64,000 nt of DNA from Gemmatimonadetes bacterium T265. GTDB lineage: Bacteria; Gemmatimonadota; Gemmatimonadetes; Gemmatimonadales; Gemmatimonadaceae. Location of the stretch: assembly GCA_019973575.1 (NCBI GenBank), contig BPUI01000001.1:2306342-2370341 (forward strand), given 5' to 3'. This document shows positions 15,107 through 23,745 of this stretch, one piece after another. Numbering within the stretch: the first letter of the stretch is position 1; every line of letters begins with the position of its first letter. The notes beneath the pieces are model-generated. The model saw only the letters and a list, made by a program, of their open reading frames with translations, ran no database searches and had not been told where the DNA came from. Both the position numbers and the translations under genes were made by a program.

Positions 15107-17965
15107 ATGACCGCGTCCACCGCCGCCCAACCCGCCGCCGGTCGCGGCGCCCCCGACGCGCCGCGCCCCGAAGACCTGCCGCTGCACGACGACGTGCGCT
15201 GGCTCGCCGGCGCGCTCGGCCGCGTCATCCAGCGGCTCGAAGGCGACGACGCGTTCGACACCGTCGAGTCGCTCCGCCGCGCCTGCCGCGCGCGGCGCCA
15301 CGGCGAGCCCGGCGCGCCCGACCTCGACACCCTCCTCGCGCAGGTCGCGGCGCTCACGCCCGAGGCGTCCGCCGTCGCGGCGCGCGCGTTCACGCTCTTC
15401 TTCCTGCTCATCAACACCGCCGAGCAGGTGCACCGCGTGCGGCGGCGGGCGGCCTACCTGGAAGGCGATGGCGACGAGCCGGCGCCCCAGCCCGCCTCCG
15501 CGCGCTGGACGATGCGCCGGCTGCGCGACGACGGCCGCACGGCGGCCGAGGTCGCCGACGCGATGCGCCGCCTCGCCGTCCGGCCCGTGCTCACCGCGCA
15601 CCCCACCGAGTCGACCCGCCGGACGTTGCTCGCCCTCCAGGCGCGCGTCGCCGACCTGCTGCTCCGGCGCGAGGCCGGCTCCGCGGCCGAACGCCGCGCC
15701 GTCGTCGAGGCGCTCGACGGCGAGATCGAGGTGCTCTGGCTCACGGCCGAGGTGCGGCACGACCGCCCGACCGTGATGGACGAGGTGAGCACCGTGCTCT
15801 GGTACCTCGAGACGCGGCTGCTCGACGCCGGCGCGCACGCGCACGACGCGCTCCTGCGCGCGTACGCGGCGGAGTTCGACGCGTCCGAGGACGACACCGA
15901 CGCGCTCCGCCTCGGGACCCCGCTCCGGCTCGGCAACTGGGTCGGCGGGGACCGCGACGGCAACCCGTACGTGACGCCCGAGACGACCGTCGCCGCCGCG
16001 CGCCGCGCGAGCCACGTCATCCTCGGCCGCTACGCCGCCGCGCTCGCCGGCCTCGTCGAGCGGCTCTCGCTCTCCGCGTCGCTCGCGGCGCCGCCCGCCG
16101 CGCTCGTCGCCTCGCTCGACGAGGACCGCCGGGTGCTGCCGGAGGTGTGGCAGGCCAACGCGCGCCGCAACGCCGACGAGCCCGTCCGGCTGAAGCTGTC
16201 GATGATGGCCGCGCGGCTCGACGCGGCGCGCCGCCTCGTCGCCTCGCGCGACGCGGGGCGCCCGGCGCACGAGCCCGCCGCCTACCGGGACGCCGCCGCG
16301 TTCGACCGCGACCTCGGGCTCGTGCGCGAGGCGCTCGTCGCGGCGGGCGCGCGCGCCGCCTGCCGCACGGCGCTCGACCCGCTGCTCGCGCTCGTCCGCG
16401 CGCACGGGCTGCACGGCTTCCGCCTCGACGTCCGCGACCACGCCGACGCGCACCGCGCCGCGCTCGACGACGTCGCGGCCCGGCTCGGCCTGCCGCCCTT
16501 CGACGGCGACGCGCTCCGCCGCGAGCTGACGGGGCGCCGCCCGCTCGTCGGCCCCGAGTTCTCTTGCGACGAGGCGACGGCGCGCGTGCTCGGCACCGCG
16601 CGCGCCGTCCGCACGGTGCAGGACGAGGCGGGCGAGGACGCCGCGAGCACCTATATCGTATCGATGACGACCGAAGCCGAGGACTTGCTGCGCGTGCTCG
16701 TCCTCGCGCGCGAGGCGGGACTCGTCGACCTCGCCGCCGACCCGCCGCGCTCGCGGCTCGACGTCGTGCCGCTGTTCGAGACGTTAAGCGACCTCGAGCG
16801 CGCGCCCGAGGTGCTCCGCACCCTGTTCGCCGACCCCGTCTACGCCCGCCAGCTCGCCGCGCGCGGCCGGCGGCAGGAGGTGATGATCGGCTACTCGGAC
16901 TCGGGCAAGGACGCGGGGATGCTCGCCTCGTCGTGGGCGCTGTATGAGGGGCAGCGCGCGCTCGCCGCCGTCTGCGACGAGGCGGGGGTGACGCTCCAGC
17001 TCTTCCACGGGCGCGGCGGGAGCGTCGGGCGGGGCGGGGGATCGCCCGTGTACCGCGCGCTCGCCGCGCTGCCGCCGCACACGGCGCGGGGGCGGATCAA
17101 GATCACCGAGCAGGGCGAGATCATCTCGCAGCAGTTCGGGCTCGCGCCGGTCGCCGAACGCACGCTCGAGGTGACGCTCGCGGGCACGCTGCTGCACGAG
17201 TTCACCGACTGGCGCGCCGGCGTCGACCCCGCGGAGGTGGCGCGCTTCCGGGCGACGATGGAGGCGCTCGCCGCGCGTTCGCTCGACGTCTACCGCGACC
17301 TCGTGCACGCGCCCGAGCACCGCGACGCGCTCTTCGGGCTGTTCCTGCGCGCGACGCCGGTCGCCGCGCTCGCCTCCGCGCGCTTCGGGTCGCGCCCCGC
17401 GTACCGCCCGGGCGCGACGGCCACGGTCGAGGGGATCCGCGCGATCCCGTGGCAGTTCGGGTGGACGCAGACGCGGCTTCTGCTCCCGGGCTGGCTCGGC
17501 GTCGGCACGGCGCTCGCCGCGGTCGGCGGGGACGCGGACGGCCTCGCGACGCTGCGCGCGATGGCGCGGGCGTGGCCGTTCTTCGACGACCTACTCGCGA
17601 AGATCGAGATGGTCTGCGCCAAGGCGGACCTGGAGGTGGCGCGGCTTTACGTCGACGAGTTAGGCGAGCCGGGCGACCGGGCGCTGTTCGACGCCCTCGC
17701 GGCCGAGTTCGCGCGGACGGTGGAGTGGGTGCTGCGCGTGCGCGAGGCCGACGCGCTGCTGGGCGACGCCCCGGTGCTGCGGAGCGCGATCGCGCTCCGC
17801 AACCCGTACGTCGACCCGCTCTCGCTCCTGCAGGTTGCCTTGTTAGGTCGCCGGCGCGCGCTCGGCGCGGACGGCGAGCAGCGTACGGAGGAGCGCGCGG
17901 CGGTGGACGAGGCGCTCGCCGTCACGCTCAGCGGGGTCGCGCAGGGGCTGCGGAACACGGGGTGA
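15107..17965 (+). CDS. ppc: phosphoenolpyruvate carboxylase
   Basis: A 952-aa anaplerotic enzyme converting PEP and bicarbonate to oxaloacetate. The catalytic His is in VLTAHPTESTRRT (H165). Further signatures are NWVGGDRDGNPYVTPE, IGYSDSGKDAGMLASSW and the phosphate loop FHGRGGSVGRGGG. The protein ends in the conserved QGLRNTG. ATG 15107 is preferred; a GTG at 15047 would add 20 residues of weak quality. It is a single-gene unit ending at a large inverted repeat. Length is normal for bacterial PEPC. Confidence 0.96.
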   Translation: MTASTAAQPAAGRGAPDAPRPEDLPLHDDVRWLAGALGRVIQRLEGDDAFDTVESLRRACRARRHGEPGAPDLDTLLAQVAALTPEASAVAARAFTLFFLLINTAEQVHRVRRRAAYLEGDGDEPAPQPASARWTMRRLRDDGRTAAEVADAMRRLAVRPVLTAHPTESTRRTLLALQARVADLLLRREAGSAAERRAVVEALDGEIEVLWLTAEVRHDRPTVMDEVSTVLWYLETRLLDAGAHAHDALLRAYAAEFDASEDDTDALRLGTPLRLGNWVGGDRDGNPYVTPETTVAAARRASHVILGRYAAALAGLVERLSLSASLAAPPAALVASLDEDRRVLPEVWQANARRNADEPVRLKLSMMAARLDAARRLVASRDAGRPAHEPAAYRDAAAFDRDLGLVREALVAAGARAACRTALDPLLALVRAHGLHGFRLDVRDHADAHRAALDDVAARLGLPPFDGDALRRELTGRRPLVGPEFSCDEATARVLGTARAVRTVQDEAGEDAASTYIVSMTTEAEDLLRVLVLAREAGLVDLAADPPRSRLDVVPLFETLSDLERAPEVLRTLFADPVYARQLAARGRRQEVMIGYSDSGKDAGMLASSWALYEGQRALAAVCDEAGVTLQLFHGRGGSVGRGGGSPVYRALAALPPHTARGRIKITEQGEIISQQFGLAPVAERTLEVTLAGTLLHEFTDWRAGVDPAEVARFRATMEALAARSLDVYRDLVHAPEHRDALFGLFLRATPVAALASARFGSRPAYRPGATATVEGIRAIPWQFGWTQTRLLLPGWLGVGTALAAVGGDADGLATLRAMARAWPFFDDLLAKIEMVCAKADLEVARLYVDELGEPGDRALFDALAAEFARTVEWVLRVREADALLGDAPVLRSAIALRNPYVDPLSLLQVALLGRRRALGADGEQRTEERAAVDEALAVTLSGVAQGLRNTG

Positions 17966-17997
17966 GAAGGCAGCGCGGACGCCCGGGCAACGTCGGC

Positions 17998-18114
17998 CCG
18001 TGTCATCCTGAGCGCAGCGAAGGATCGCTGCCGCTGGGACGATCCCTCGCGGAACCGATGCCGCGGGGTGGTCGCCTCGGACGGCGATCCTTCGCTGCGC
18101 TCAGGATGACACGG
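17998..18114. repeat. Perfect 31-bp inverted repeat, dispersed REP-like sequence
   Basis: Arms 17998-18028 and 18084-18114 are exact reverse complements around a 55-bp spacer. It sits between the convergent ppc and Mn catalase genes. The arm core (GTCATCCTGAGCG... through ...GAAGGATC) is one I recognise from intergenic repeats of many unrelated bacteria; translated by mistake it gives HPERSEGS and SFAALRMT. It can form a strong hairpin in either transcript and so may also terminate both genes. Confidence 0.85.
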
Positions 18115-18140
18115 TGTTTACGCCGGCCTGACGTCTGCGA

Positions 18141-19052
18141 TCAGTGCCCCACCTTGATCCCGAACAGCTTCTTCGCCGTGTCCGCGAACATCTGCGGGTC
18201 GATGTCCGGCCCGGCCGGCGCGACGAGCTGCGGCTCGATGTCGAGGTCCGGCGGGTCGTAGCCCTCGGGCGGCCCCTGCTCGACGACGAGCGTCTTGCCG
18301 TCCTCCGGGTGCGCGCCGTTCCAGATCTCGTCGATGCGCGTGTAGTCGTTCGGGCTGTTCCGGTACAGCTTGAGGTGCAGCCCCTCGTCCTCGAGCTTCT
18401 TCGCCTCGTCGAACTTCTTGTTGCTGAGGTCCGGGATCGGCAGGAGCTTGCCGACCTCGACGCCGGTCAGCTTCTCGAGCGCCTTCGCGTACGCGACCAC
18501 GTGCACCCCGCCGCGCACGAGCAGGTAGCCGACCGCCGCGCGCGCGCACGGGTCGTCGACCATCTCGTAGACGCGCATCTTGTTCGCGCGCGCGCCGCAC
18601 TCGAGGAAGAAGTTGTGCAGCAGGTCGAGCTTCAGGTTGCCGCTCGAGAAAACGTTCTGTCCCGTCCAGAAGTTCCCCTGCGAGTCGAGCGGCAGGGCCT
18701 GCTGCCCGCTCGCGAGGAAGTGGTAGCTGTTGCGCGCGTCGACCTGGCCGGCGAGCGGGGCCGCGTCGGGGTCGGTGCCGCGCGTCGAAGTGCCCGTGAG
18801 CAGGAGGTTGATCGCGTACGAGATCACCTCGACGTGCCCGAACTCCTCGGCCGCGATGCTCGCGATGACGTCGTAGAACGGCCGGAACTCCTTGCGCCCG
18901 CGGAAGTTGAAGCTCTGGAACGTGTAGTTCATGATCGTCGACATCTCCCCGAACTTGCCGCCCAGCAACTCTTGGAGCGCGGCGGCCCCGTTGGCGGACG
19001 GGTGCTTGGGACGGGGGAGGTCGGCGGCGATCTTGTCGAAGCGTTGGATCAC
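18141..19052 (-). CDS. manganese (non-haem) catalase
   Basis: A 303-aa ferritin-like dimanganese catalase that breaks H2O2 into water and oxygen. Helical-bundle metal motifs are visible: EEFGHVEVISYAINLLL and a second ECGARANKMRVYEM followed by GGVHVVAYAKALEKLTGV. The C-terminal arm (PPEGYDPPDLDIEPQL) is also typical. Start GTG 19052 (VIQRFDKIAADLP) is preceded by GAGG about 10 nt upstream; the longer open frame to 19130 is not protein-like. It is the last gene of a three-gene peroxide-defence group on the minus strand. Confidence 0.93.
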   Translation of the reverse strand: MIQRFDKIAADLPRPKHPSANGAAALQELLGGKFGEMSTIMNYTFQSFNFRGRKEFRPFYDVIASIAAEEFGHVEVISYAINLLLTGTSTRGTDPDAAPLAGQVDARNSYHFLASGQQALPLDSQGNFWTGQNVFSSGNLKLDLLHNFFLECGARANKMRVYEMVDDPCARAAVGYLLVRGGVHVVAYAKALEKLTGVEVGKLLPIPDLSNKKFDEAKKLEDEGLHLKLYRNSPNDYTRIDEIWNGAHPEDGKTLVVEQGPPEGYDPPDLDIEPQLVAPAGPDIDPQMFADTAKKLFGIKVGH

Positions 19053-19131
19053 GACGGGTGTCCTCGGGAGAAGGCTCGCGTATCGAACCGGGACCGCCGT
19101 CGCTGGCAGGCGGCGTACCACCGGACGCACG

Positions 19132-19169
19132 ACGGGTCGGGACCCGGCGGCTCCCGGATCCCGACCCGT
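19132..19169 (-). terminator. Distal hairpin after osmC with adjacent GTTAGGC word
   Basis: A perfect 11-bp stem (19132-19142 with 19159-19169) lies between osmC and the Mn catalase. The word GTTAGGC begins at 19168, touching the stem. It may end osmC transcription or attenuate read-through into the catalase gene. Confidence 0.55.
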
Positions 19170-19182
19170 TAGGCGTGCCAGC

Positions 19183-19200
19183 CCCGGCCGTTGGGCCGGG
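19183..19200 (-). terminator. Proximal hairpin after osmC
   Basis: A 7-bp GC stem with a 4-nt loop (19183-19189 with 19194-19200), 8 bp downstream of the osmC stop. It has no T-run. Together with the distal hairpin it forms a tandem terminator-like pair. Confidence 0.5.
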
Positions 19201-19208
19201 CCGCCGCG

Positions 19209-19655
19209 TCAGACCGCCGCGCCCTGCTCCAGCTTGGCGTCAAGCGTGATCGTCGCGTTGAGCACCTTCGAGACCGGGCAGTTCGCCTTCGCCTCGTTGG
19301 CGAGCTGCTGGAACTTCGCCTCGTCGATCCCCGGCACGCGCGCTTCAAGGTCGAGGCGGATCGCCGTGATCGCGAAGCCGCCGCCCTGCGGCTCCATCGT
19401 CAGGTTGGCCTTCGTGCGCAGCTCGTCGGGCGTGTAGCCGGCCGTCTGCAGCTGGAAGGCGAGCGCCATCGAGAAGCACCCCGCGTGCGCCGCAGCGATG
19501 AGCTCCTCGGGGTTGGTGCCCGCGCGCCCGTCCTCACTCTCGAAGCGCGTCTTGAACGAGTACGGCGTGTCACTCAGCACGCCGCTCGGCGACGTGAGGT
19601 GTCCGGTGCCATCCTTGCCCGTGCCGTTCCAAACCGCGTTGGCGGTGCGAAGCAT
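19209..19655 (-). CDS. OsmC-family peroxiredoxin
   Basis: A 148-aa thiol peroxidase that reduces organic hydroperoxides. The two active cysteines are visible, in AHAGCFSMAL and ANCPVSKVLN, with the spacing of the OsmC branch. It starts at ATG 19655 with GGAGA about 8 nt upstream. It lies between the haem catalase (40 bp upstream) and the Mn catalase, and fits a peroxide-stress group. Confidence 0.93.
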   Translation of the reverse strand: MLRTANAVWNGTGKDGTGHLTSPSGVLSDTPYSFKTRFESEDGRAGTNPEELIAAAHAGCFSMALAFQLQTAGYTPDELRTKANLTMEPQGGGFAITAIRLDLEARVPGIDEAKFQQLANEAKANCPVSKVLNATITLDAKLEQGAAV

Positions 19656-19695
19656 GAGAGTTCTCCGTGGTGTGGTGGTGAGGTGACGCCGCGGT

Positions 19696-21342
19696 TCAGT
19701 CGCCGTGGGCGCCGGCGAGGCCCGCGTCCGCGAGGCGCGAGGCCGCGTCGTCGCCCTCGCCCGCCGAGCTGATCGCGTCGGCGGCGTCGGCCGCCCGCGC
19801 GGCCGCGAGCGCGCTCGGGATCGCAACCCCGAGGCCCGCGGCGACGCGCCCGCCGTATTCCTCGTCGCACTGCACGAGATGGCCGACCATCCGCTCCTGG
19901 ATGTCGCGGTCGCACTGCCCGAGGTTCGTCACGAGGTTGCTCACGAGCTCGTCGCGCTCCCACGGCGCGAAGGCGCGGTAGCGCTCCCCCGCCTGCAGGT
20001 AGTTGGCCTCGCGGCCGATCGTCTGCCGGATGACCGGGCCCGCGACGGCCGGCGTGTGCGGCTTGCCCGCGGGCTCCGCGGTGCGGAGGCCCCGGCGCCC
20101 GCTCGGCTCGTAGTTGACGTGGGGGTTCTCACCCGCCTCGACCCCGTCGACGTGGTAGGTCATCTGCCCATCGCGCTGATTCGTCGCGACGTGCGTTTTG
20201 GGCGCGTTGATCGGCAGCTGCAGGTAGTTGGGGCCGACGCGGTAGCGCTGCGTGTCGCTGTACGAGAACGTCCGCCCCTGCAGCAGCTTGTCGTCCGAGA
20301 AGTCGAGCCCGTCGACGAGCACGCCCGTGCCGAACGCGACCTGCTCCACCTCGGCGAAGTAGTTCACCGGGTTGCGGTCGAGCACCATGCGCCCGACCGG
20401 GCGCAGCGGGAACTGCTCCGGCGGCCACACCTTCGTCGCGTCGAGCGGGTCGAAGGCGAGCTCCGGGTGCTCGTCGTCGGAGATGAGCTGCACCTGCAGC
20501 TCCCACTCCGGGAAGTCGCCGCGCGCGATCGCGTCGTAGAGGTCCTGCGTCGCGTGGTTGAAGTTCGTCGCCTGGATCTCGTTCGCCTGCTGCTGCGTGA
20601 GGTTCCGCTCCCCTCCTTTCGGGATCCAGTGGTACTTCACGAGCGTGCCCTTCCCCTCGGCGTCGACCCACTTGTAGGCGTGCACGCCCGAGCCGCGCAT
20701 CTCGCGGTATCCGGCCGGGATGCCCCACGGGCTGAAGAGGAAGGTGATCATGTGCATCGACTCCGGCGTGTGGCCGATGAAGTCGAAAATGCGGTTCGGG
20801 TCCTGCCGGTTGGTCACCGGGTCCGGCTTGAACGCGTGCACGACGTCCGGGAACTTCATCGCGTCCCGGATGAAGAAGACCTGGAGGTTATTACCGACCA
20901 GATCCCAATTCCCGTCCTCGGTGTAGAACTTGACCGAGAACCCGCGCGGGTCGCGCAGCGTCTCGGGCGAGTGGCCCCCGTGGATCACGCTCGAGAAGCG
21001 GACGAACACCGGCGTGCGCTTCCCCGCGCCGGCGAACACCTTGGCGCGCGTGTACGTCTCGACGGGCTCGTCGCCCACCCGCCCGTACGTCTCGAAGTAC
21101 CCGTGCGCCCCCGCGCCGCGCGCGTGCACGACGCGCTCCGGGATCCGCTCGCGGTCGAAGTGCGAGATCTTCTCGAGGAAGTGGTAGTTCTCGAGCACCG
21201 TGGGGCCGCGGTCGCCCACCGTGCGGTTGTTCTTGTTGTCGATGACCGGGTGCCCCTGGCGCGTCGTGAGCACGGGCGAAGTGCCCTGCGCCCCCGCCCC
21301 GCCGGTGGTCCCGGTGCCGTTGCTGCCGTTCGCGTCCTGCAT
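19696..21342 (-). CDS. haem catalase (monofunctional)
   Basis: A 548-aa haem catalase. The active-site His is in [12 protein letters not shown] (H73), the distal Asn in [12 protein letters not shown], and the proximal Tyr region reads [16 protein letters not shown]. The N terminus has a short Gly/Thr-rich lead and the C terminus about 45 Ala-rich residues beyond the small-subunit core. ATG 21342 is chosen for its GGAGGG Shine-Dalgarno; a frame extension to 21531 crosses the divergent promoter. It is divergent from the broken oxyR and heads the peroxide-defence group. No GTTAGGC word was seen in this gene. Confidence 0.95.
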   Translation of the reverse strand: MQDANGSNGTGTTGGAGAQGTSPVLTTRQGHPVIDNKNNRTVGDRGPTVLENYHFLEKISHFDRERIPERVVHARGAGAHGYFETYGRVGDEPVETYTRAKVFAGAGKRTPVFVRFSSVIHGGHSPETLRDPRGFSVKFYTEDGNWDLVGNNLQVFFIRDAMKFPDVVHAFKPDPVTNRQDPNRIFDFIGHTPESMHMITFLFSPWGIPAGYREMRGSGVHAYKWVDAEGKGTLVKYHWIPKGGERNLTQQQANEIQATNFNHATQDLYDAIARGDFPEWELQVQLISDDEHPELAFDPLDATKVWPPEQFPLRPVGRMVLDRNPVNYFAEVEQVAFGTGVLVDGLDFSDDKLLQGRTFSYSDTQRYRVGPNYLQLPINAPKTHVATNQRDGQMTYHVDGVEAGENPHVNYEPSGRRGLRTAEPAGKPHTPAVAGPVIRQTIGREANYLQAGERYRAFAPWERDELVSNLVTNLGQCDRDIQERMVGHLVQCDEEYGGRVAAGLGVAIPSALAAARAADAADAISSAGEGDDAASRLADAGLAGAHGD

Positions 21343-21429
21343 GCTCCCTCCGTCGTTCGGCGTGCGTCTGCGGTCGGGCGCCGAGCGGCGCACCGAGGCG
21401 TGAGGGATCGTAACCGCGAGCGCGTGATA

Positions 21430-21455
21430 GCGGAAATCGCATTCTTCGATTCCGC
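21430..21455. promoter_or_regulatory. Dyad in the catalase-oxyR divergent promoter
   Basis: An imperfect palindrome (arms at 21430-21439 and 21447-21455, one extra A in the left arm) lies in the 139-bp gap between the catalase and oxyR starts. It is flanked by ATAG at 21427-21430 and again at 21457-21460. OxyR sites in enterobacteria contain ATAG half-sites, so it is a candidate OxyR operator, but spacing does not match the canonical site exactly. Confidence 0.4.
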
Positions 21456-21481
21456 GATAGACGACGATTATCGTTCCGGGC

Positions 21482-22444
21482 ATGCCCGCCTCGCCCGACT
21501 TCCCCGCCGCCCGGCTGCTCGCACAGGTCACCCTGACCCAACTTGGCTACGCGGTCGCGCTCGACACGCACTGCCACTTCGGGGCCGCGGCGGCCGCGTG
21601 CCACGTGACGCAGCCCACGCTGTCCATGCAGCTCCGCAAGCTGGAGCGCGCGCTCGGCTTCGCCCTCTTCGACCGCGCCCGCACGCCCGTCGTCCCGACC
21701 GAGGGCGGGCGGCTCGTCGTCGAGTAGGCGCGGGCGGTGCTGCGCGAGGCGGCGCGGCTCGGCGCGATCCACGACACGCTCGCCGGCGTCGTCGCGGGGG
21801 AGCTGCGCGTCGGCGTCATTCCCACGCTCGCGCCCTACGTGCTCCCGCAGCTCGTCCCCGCGCTCCGCGCGCGGCACCCGGCGCTCGAGCTCGTCGTCGA
21901 GGAGCGCGTCACCGACGACGTCGTCGCCGGCGTCCGCGCGGGCCGGCTCGACGCGGGCCTCGTCGCCTCCGCCGCCCGCGGGCCCGACCTCGCCGAGCGC
22001 GTGCTGTTCACCGAGCCGTTCGTCGGCTACGTGAGCGCGGGGCACCGGCTCGCGCCCCGCGCCACGCTCGTGCCCGACGACCTCTCGCTCGACGACCTGT
22101 GGCTGTTGGCCGAGGGACACTGCCTGCGCGTGCAGGCGGTGCAACTGTGCCGGCACCGTGTGCGGGGCAGGGTGACGTCGGCACCGAGCGCGCGGTTCGA
22201 GAGCGGCAACCTCGAAACGCTGACCCGCCTCGTCGAGGGCGGGGAGGGGATGACGCTGCTCCCCACGCTCGCCGCCGCGGGGCTCCGGACCGCGGCGCAG
22301 CGGCGCCTGCTGCGCCCGTTCCGCGCCCCCGCCCCCTCGCGCGAGGTGCGGCTCGTGCAGCCGCGGCGCCAGCGCCGCGCCGCGCTCGTCGCGGCCGCCG
22401 TCGACGTGCTGCTCGCGGTGGTCGCCCCGGTGCTCGCGGCGTAA
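21482..22444 (+). pseudogene. oxyR: oxyR-type LysR regulator interrupted by one in-frame TAG
   Basis: The frame encodes a peroxide sensor of the LysR family. The helix-turn-helix region has VTQPTLSMQLRKLE at about 42-55. TAG at codon 82 (21725-21727) stops translation, after which the same frame continues to 22444 with a complete effector domain. Both redox cysteines are kept: GHCLRVQAVQLC compares with E. coli GHCLRDQAMGFC (C199/C208), with the same nine-residue spacing. Reading TAG as CAG gives VVEQARAVLRE, a natural LysR linker, so a single C-to-T change explains it. No other damage is visible. It could be a recent nonsense mutation, suppression, or a sequence error. Confidence 0.85.
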
Positions 22445-22491
22445 GTTCGCCCGACATCCCGCCCGCACCGCCGTCCCGCCGGTCCTGTCCG

Positions 22492-23322
22492 ATGCCTAAC
22501 GAACCCCGCCCCGCCCCGCCCCCCGCCGACCCCGCGTTCGAGGGGCGCGTCGCGCTCGTGACCGGGGCGGGCTCGGGGATCGGGCGCGCGGCCGCGCTCG
22601 CCCTCGCCCGGCGCGGCGCGCGCCTCGTGCTGGGCGACGTGAGCGATGAGGGACTGGCGGGGACGCGCGCCGCGCTGGACGGCGCCGGTGTCGACGCGTC
22701 GCGCGTCCGCGCGGCGCGCACCGACGTGCGCCGGGACGCCGACCTCGCCGCACTCGTCGCGCTCGCCGCCGGCGCCCCGGCCGACGGCTTCGGCCGCCTC
22801 GACTTCGCGCTCAACTCGGCGGGCGTCGGCGGCGTCGAGGCCCGCGCGGCCGACTACCCCGAAGACGACTGGGTGCGCACGATCGACGTCAACCTCACCG
22901 GCGTCTGGCGCTCGATGCGGCACGAGATCCCCGCGATGCTCGCGACGGTCCGCGCGCACGGCGGGACCACGAGCGTCGTGAACGTCGCCTCGGTCGCGGG
23001 CCTGAACGGCTTCCCCCGGCACGCCGCCTACGCCGCCAGCAAGCACGGCGTGATCGGCCTCACGCGCTCGGCCGCGCTCGAGTACGCGGCGTCGGGGGTG
23101 CGGGTCAACGCGCTCTGCCCGGGCTTCACCGCGACGCCGATGGTCGAGCGGATCACGCGGGGCGACGCGGCGCGCGAGGCGCGGCTCACGGCGCGCGTCC
23201 CGTTAGGCCGGCTCGGGACGGTCGACGAGGTCGCGGCGGCGGTGGTGTACCTGTGCTCCGACGCCGCCGCGTTCATGGTGGGGCATGCGATGGTGGTGGA
23301 CGGGGGGATTACGGCGGGGTAG
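22492..23322 (+). CDS. short-chain dehydrogenase/reductase
   Basis: A 276-aa NAD(P)-dependent oxidoreductase of the classical SDR family. The cofactor motif TGAGSGIG is near residue 24, the NSAG motif and catalytic Ser (NVASVAG) follow, and the YAASK active site (Tyr and Lys) is in HAAYAASKHG. The C-terminal GHAMVVDGGITAG is typical. Substrate cannot be assigned. It starts at ATG 22492, which carries the GTTAGGC word in reverse (Met-Pro-Asn), 47 bp after the oxyR frame. It ends before a large imperfect palindrome. Confidence 0.9.
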   Translation: MPNEPRPAPPPADPAFEGRVALVTGAGSGIGRAAALALARRGARLVLGDVSDEGLAGTRAALDGAGVDASRVRAARTDVRRDADLAALVALAAGAPADGFGRLDFALNSAGVGGVEARAADYPEDDWVRTIDVNLTGVWRSMRHEIPAMLATVRAHGGTTSVVNVASVAGLNGFPRHAAYAASKHGVIGLTRSAALEYAASGVRVNALCPGFTATPMVERITRGDAAREARLTARVPLGRLGTVDEVAAAVVYLCSDAAAFMVGHAMVVDGGITAG

Positions 23323-23334
23323 GGGACGGTTGGA

Positions 23335-23667
23335 CCGTTCGCGGTCGTACCGCTGACGGTGGGGCGGCACCCGGGGTGGTCCGTCGCCCGTGTCCGTGAC
23401 CGGCCGGGGTCGGCGGGGCCGCGGGGGTGCTGCAGGGGATGGTGAACCCGGGGTCGGTGCACCCGGGGCAGGGGACGGCCTCGGCCCGCCGGGGCCCGCG
23501 TCGCCAATCGTGAGTCCCGCCGGATCTGGCGTGCTGCCCTCGCCTCCGCCCCGGCCGCATCATCCCCTGCACGATCCCAGCAGCGTCACCGACCCCGGCC
23601 GGTTACGGATCGGCGGGACGGCCCACCCCGGGTGCCGCCCCACCGCCGACGGGACCACCGCCGGCGG
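23335..23667. repeat. Approximately 330-bp imperfect palindrome between convergent genes
   Basis: Three matched blocks share one symmetry centre at about 23501. 23357-23385 pairs with 23617-23645 (28 of 29), 23394-23413 with 23589-23608 (19 of 20), and 23431-23444 with 23558-23571 (13 of 14). Weaker pairing extends outward to about 23335/23667. Because spacing is symmetrical without indels, this is one folded or palindromic element, not scattered repeats. It fills the 423-bp gap between the SDR and S9 peptidase genes; no protein-coding frame there is convincing. It could be a bidirectional terminator, a structured RNA or a decayed inverted duplication. Confidence 0.75.
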
Positions 23668-23745
23668 GACCGCCGTACCCGGCCGTTCACGGACCCGCGG
23701 AACGGAACCAGCGCGGACTTCGCGCCAGCGCCGACGGTACGGCCG

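Noticed and set aside
18001-18261. Protein containing HPERSEGS and SFAALRMT
   Set aside because: This is a spurious translation of the intergenic inverted repeat.
23335-23667. Remnant insertion sequence
   Set aside because: No transposase frame and no target duplication were seen; symmetry is centred on one point without an internal gene.
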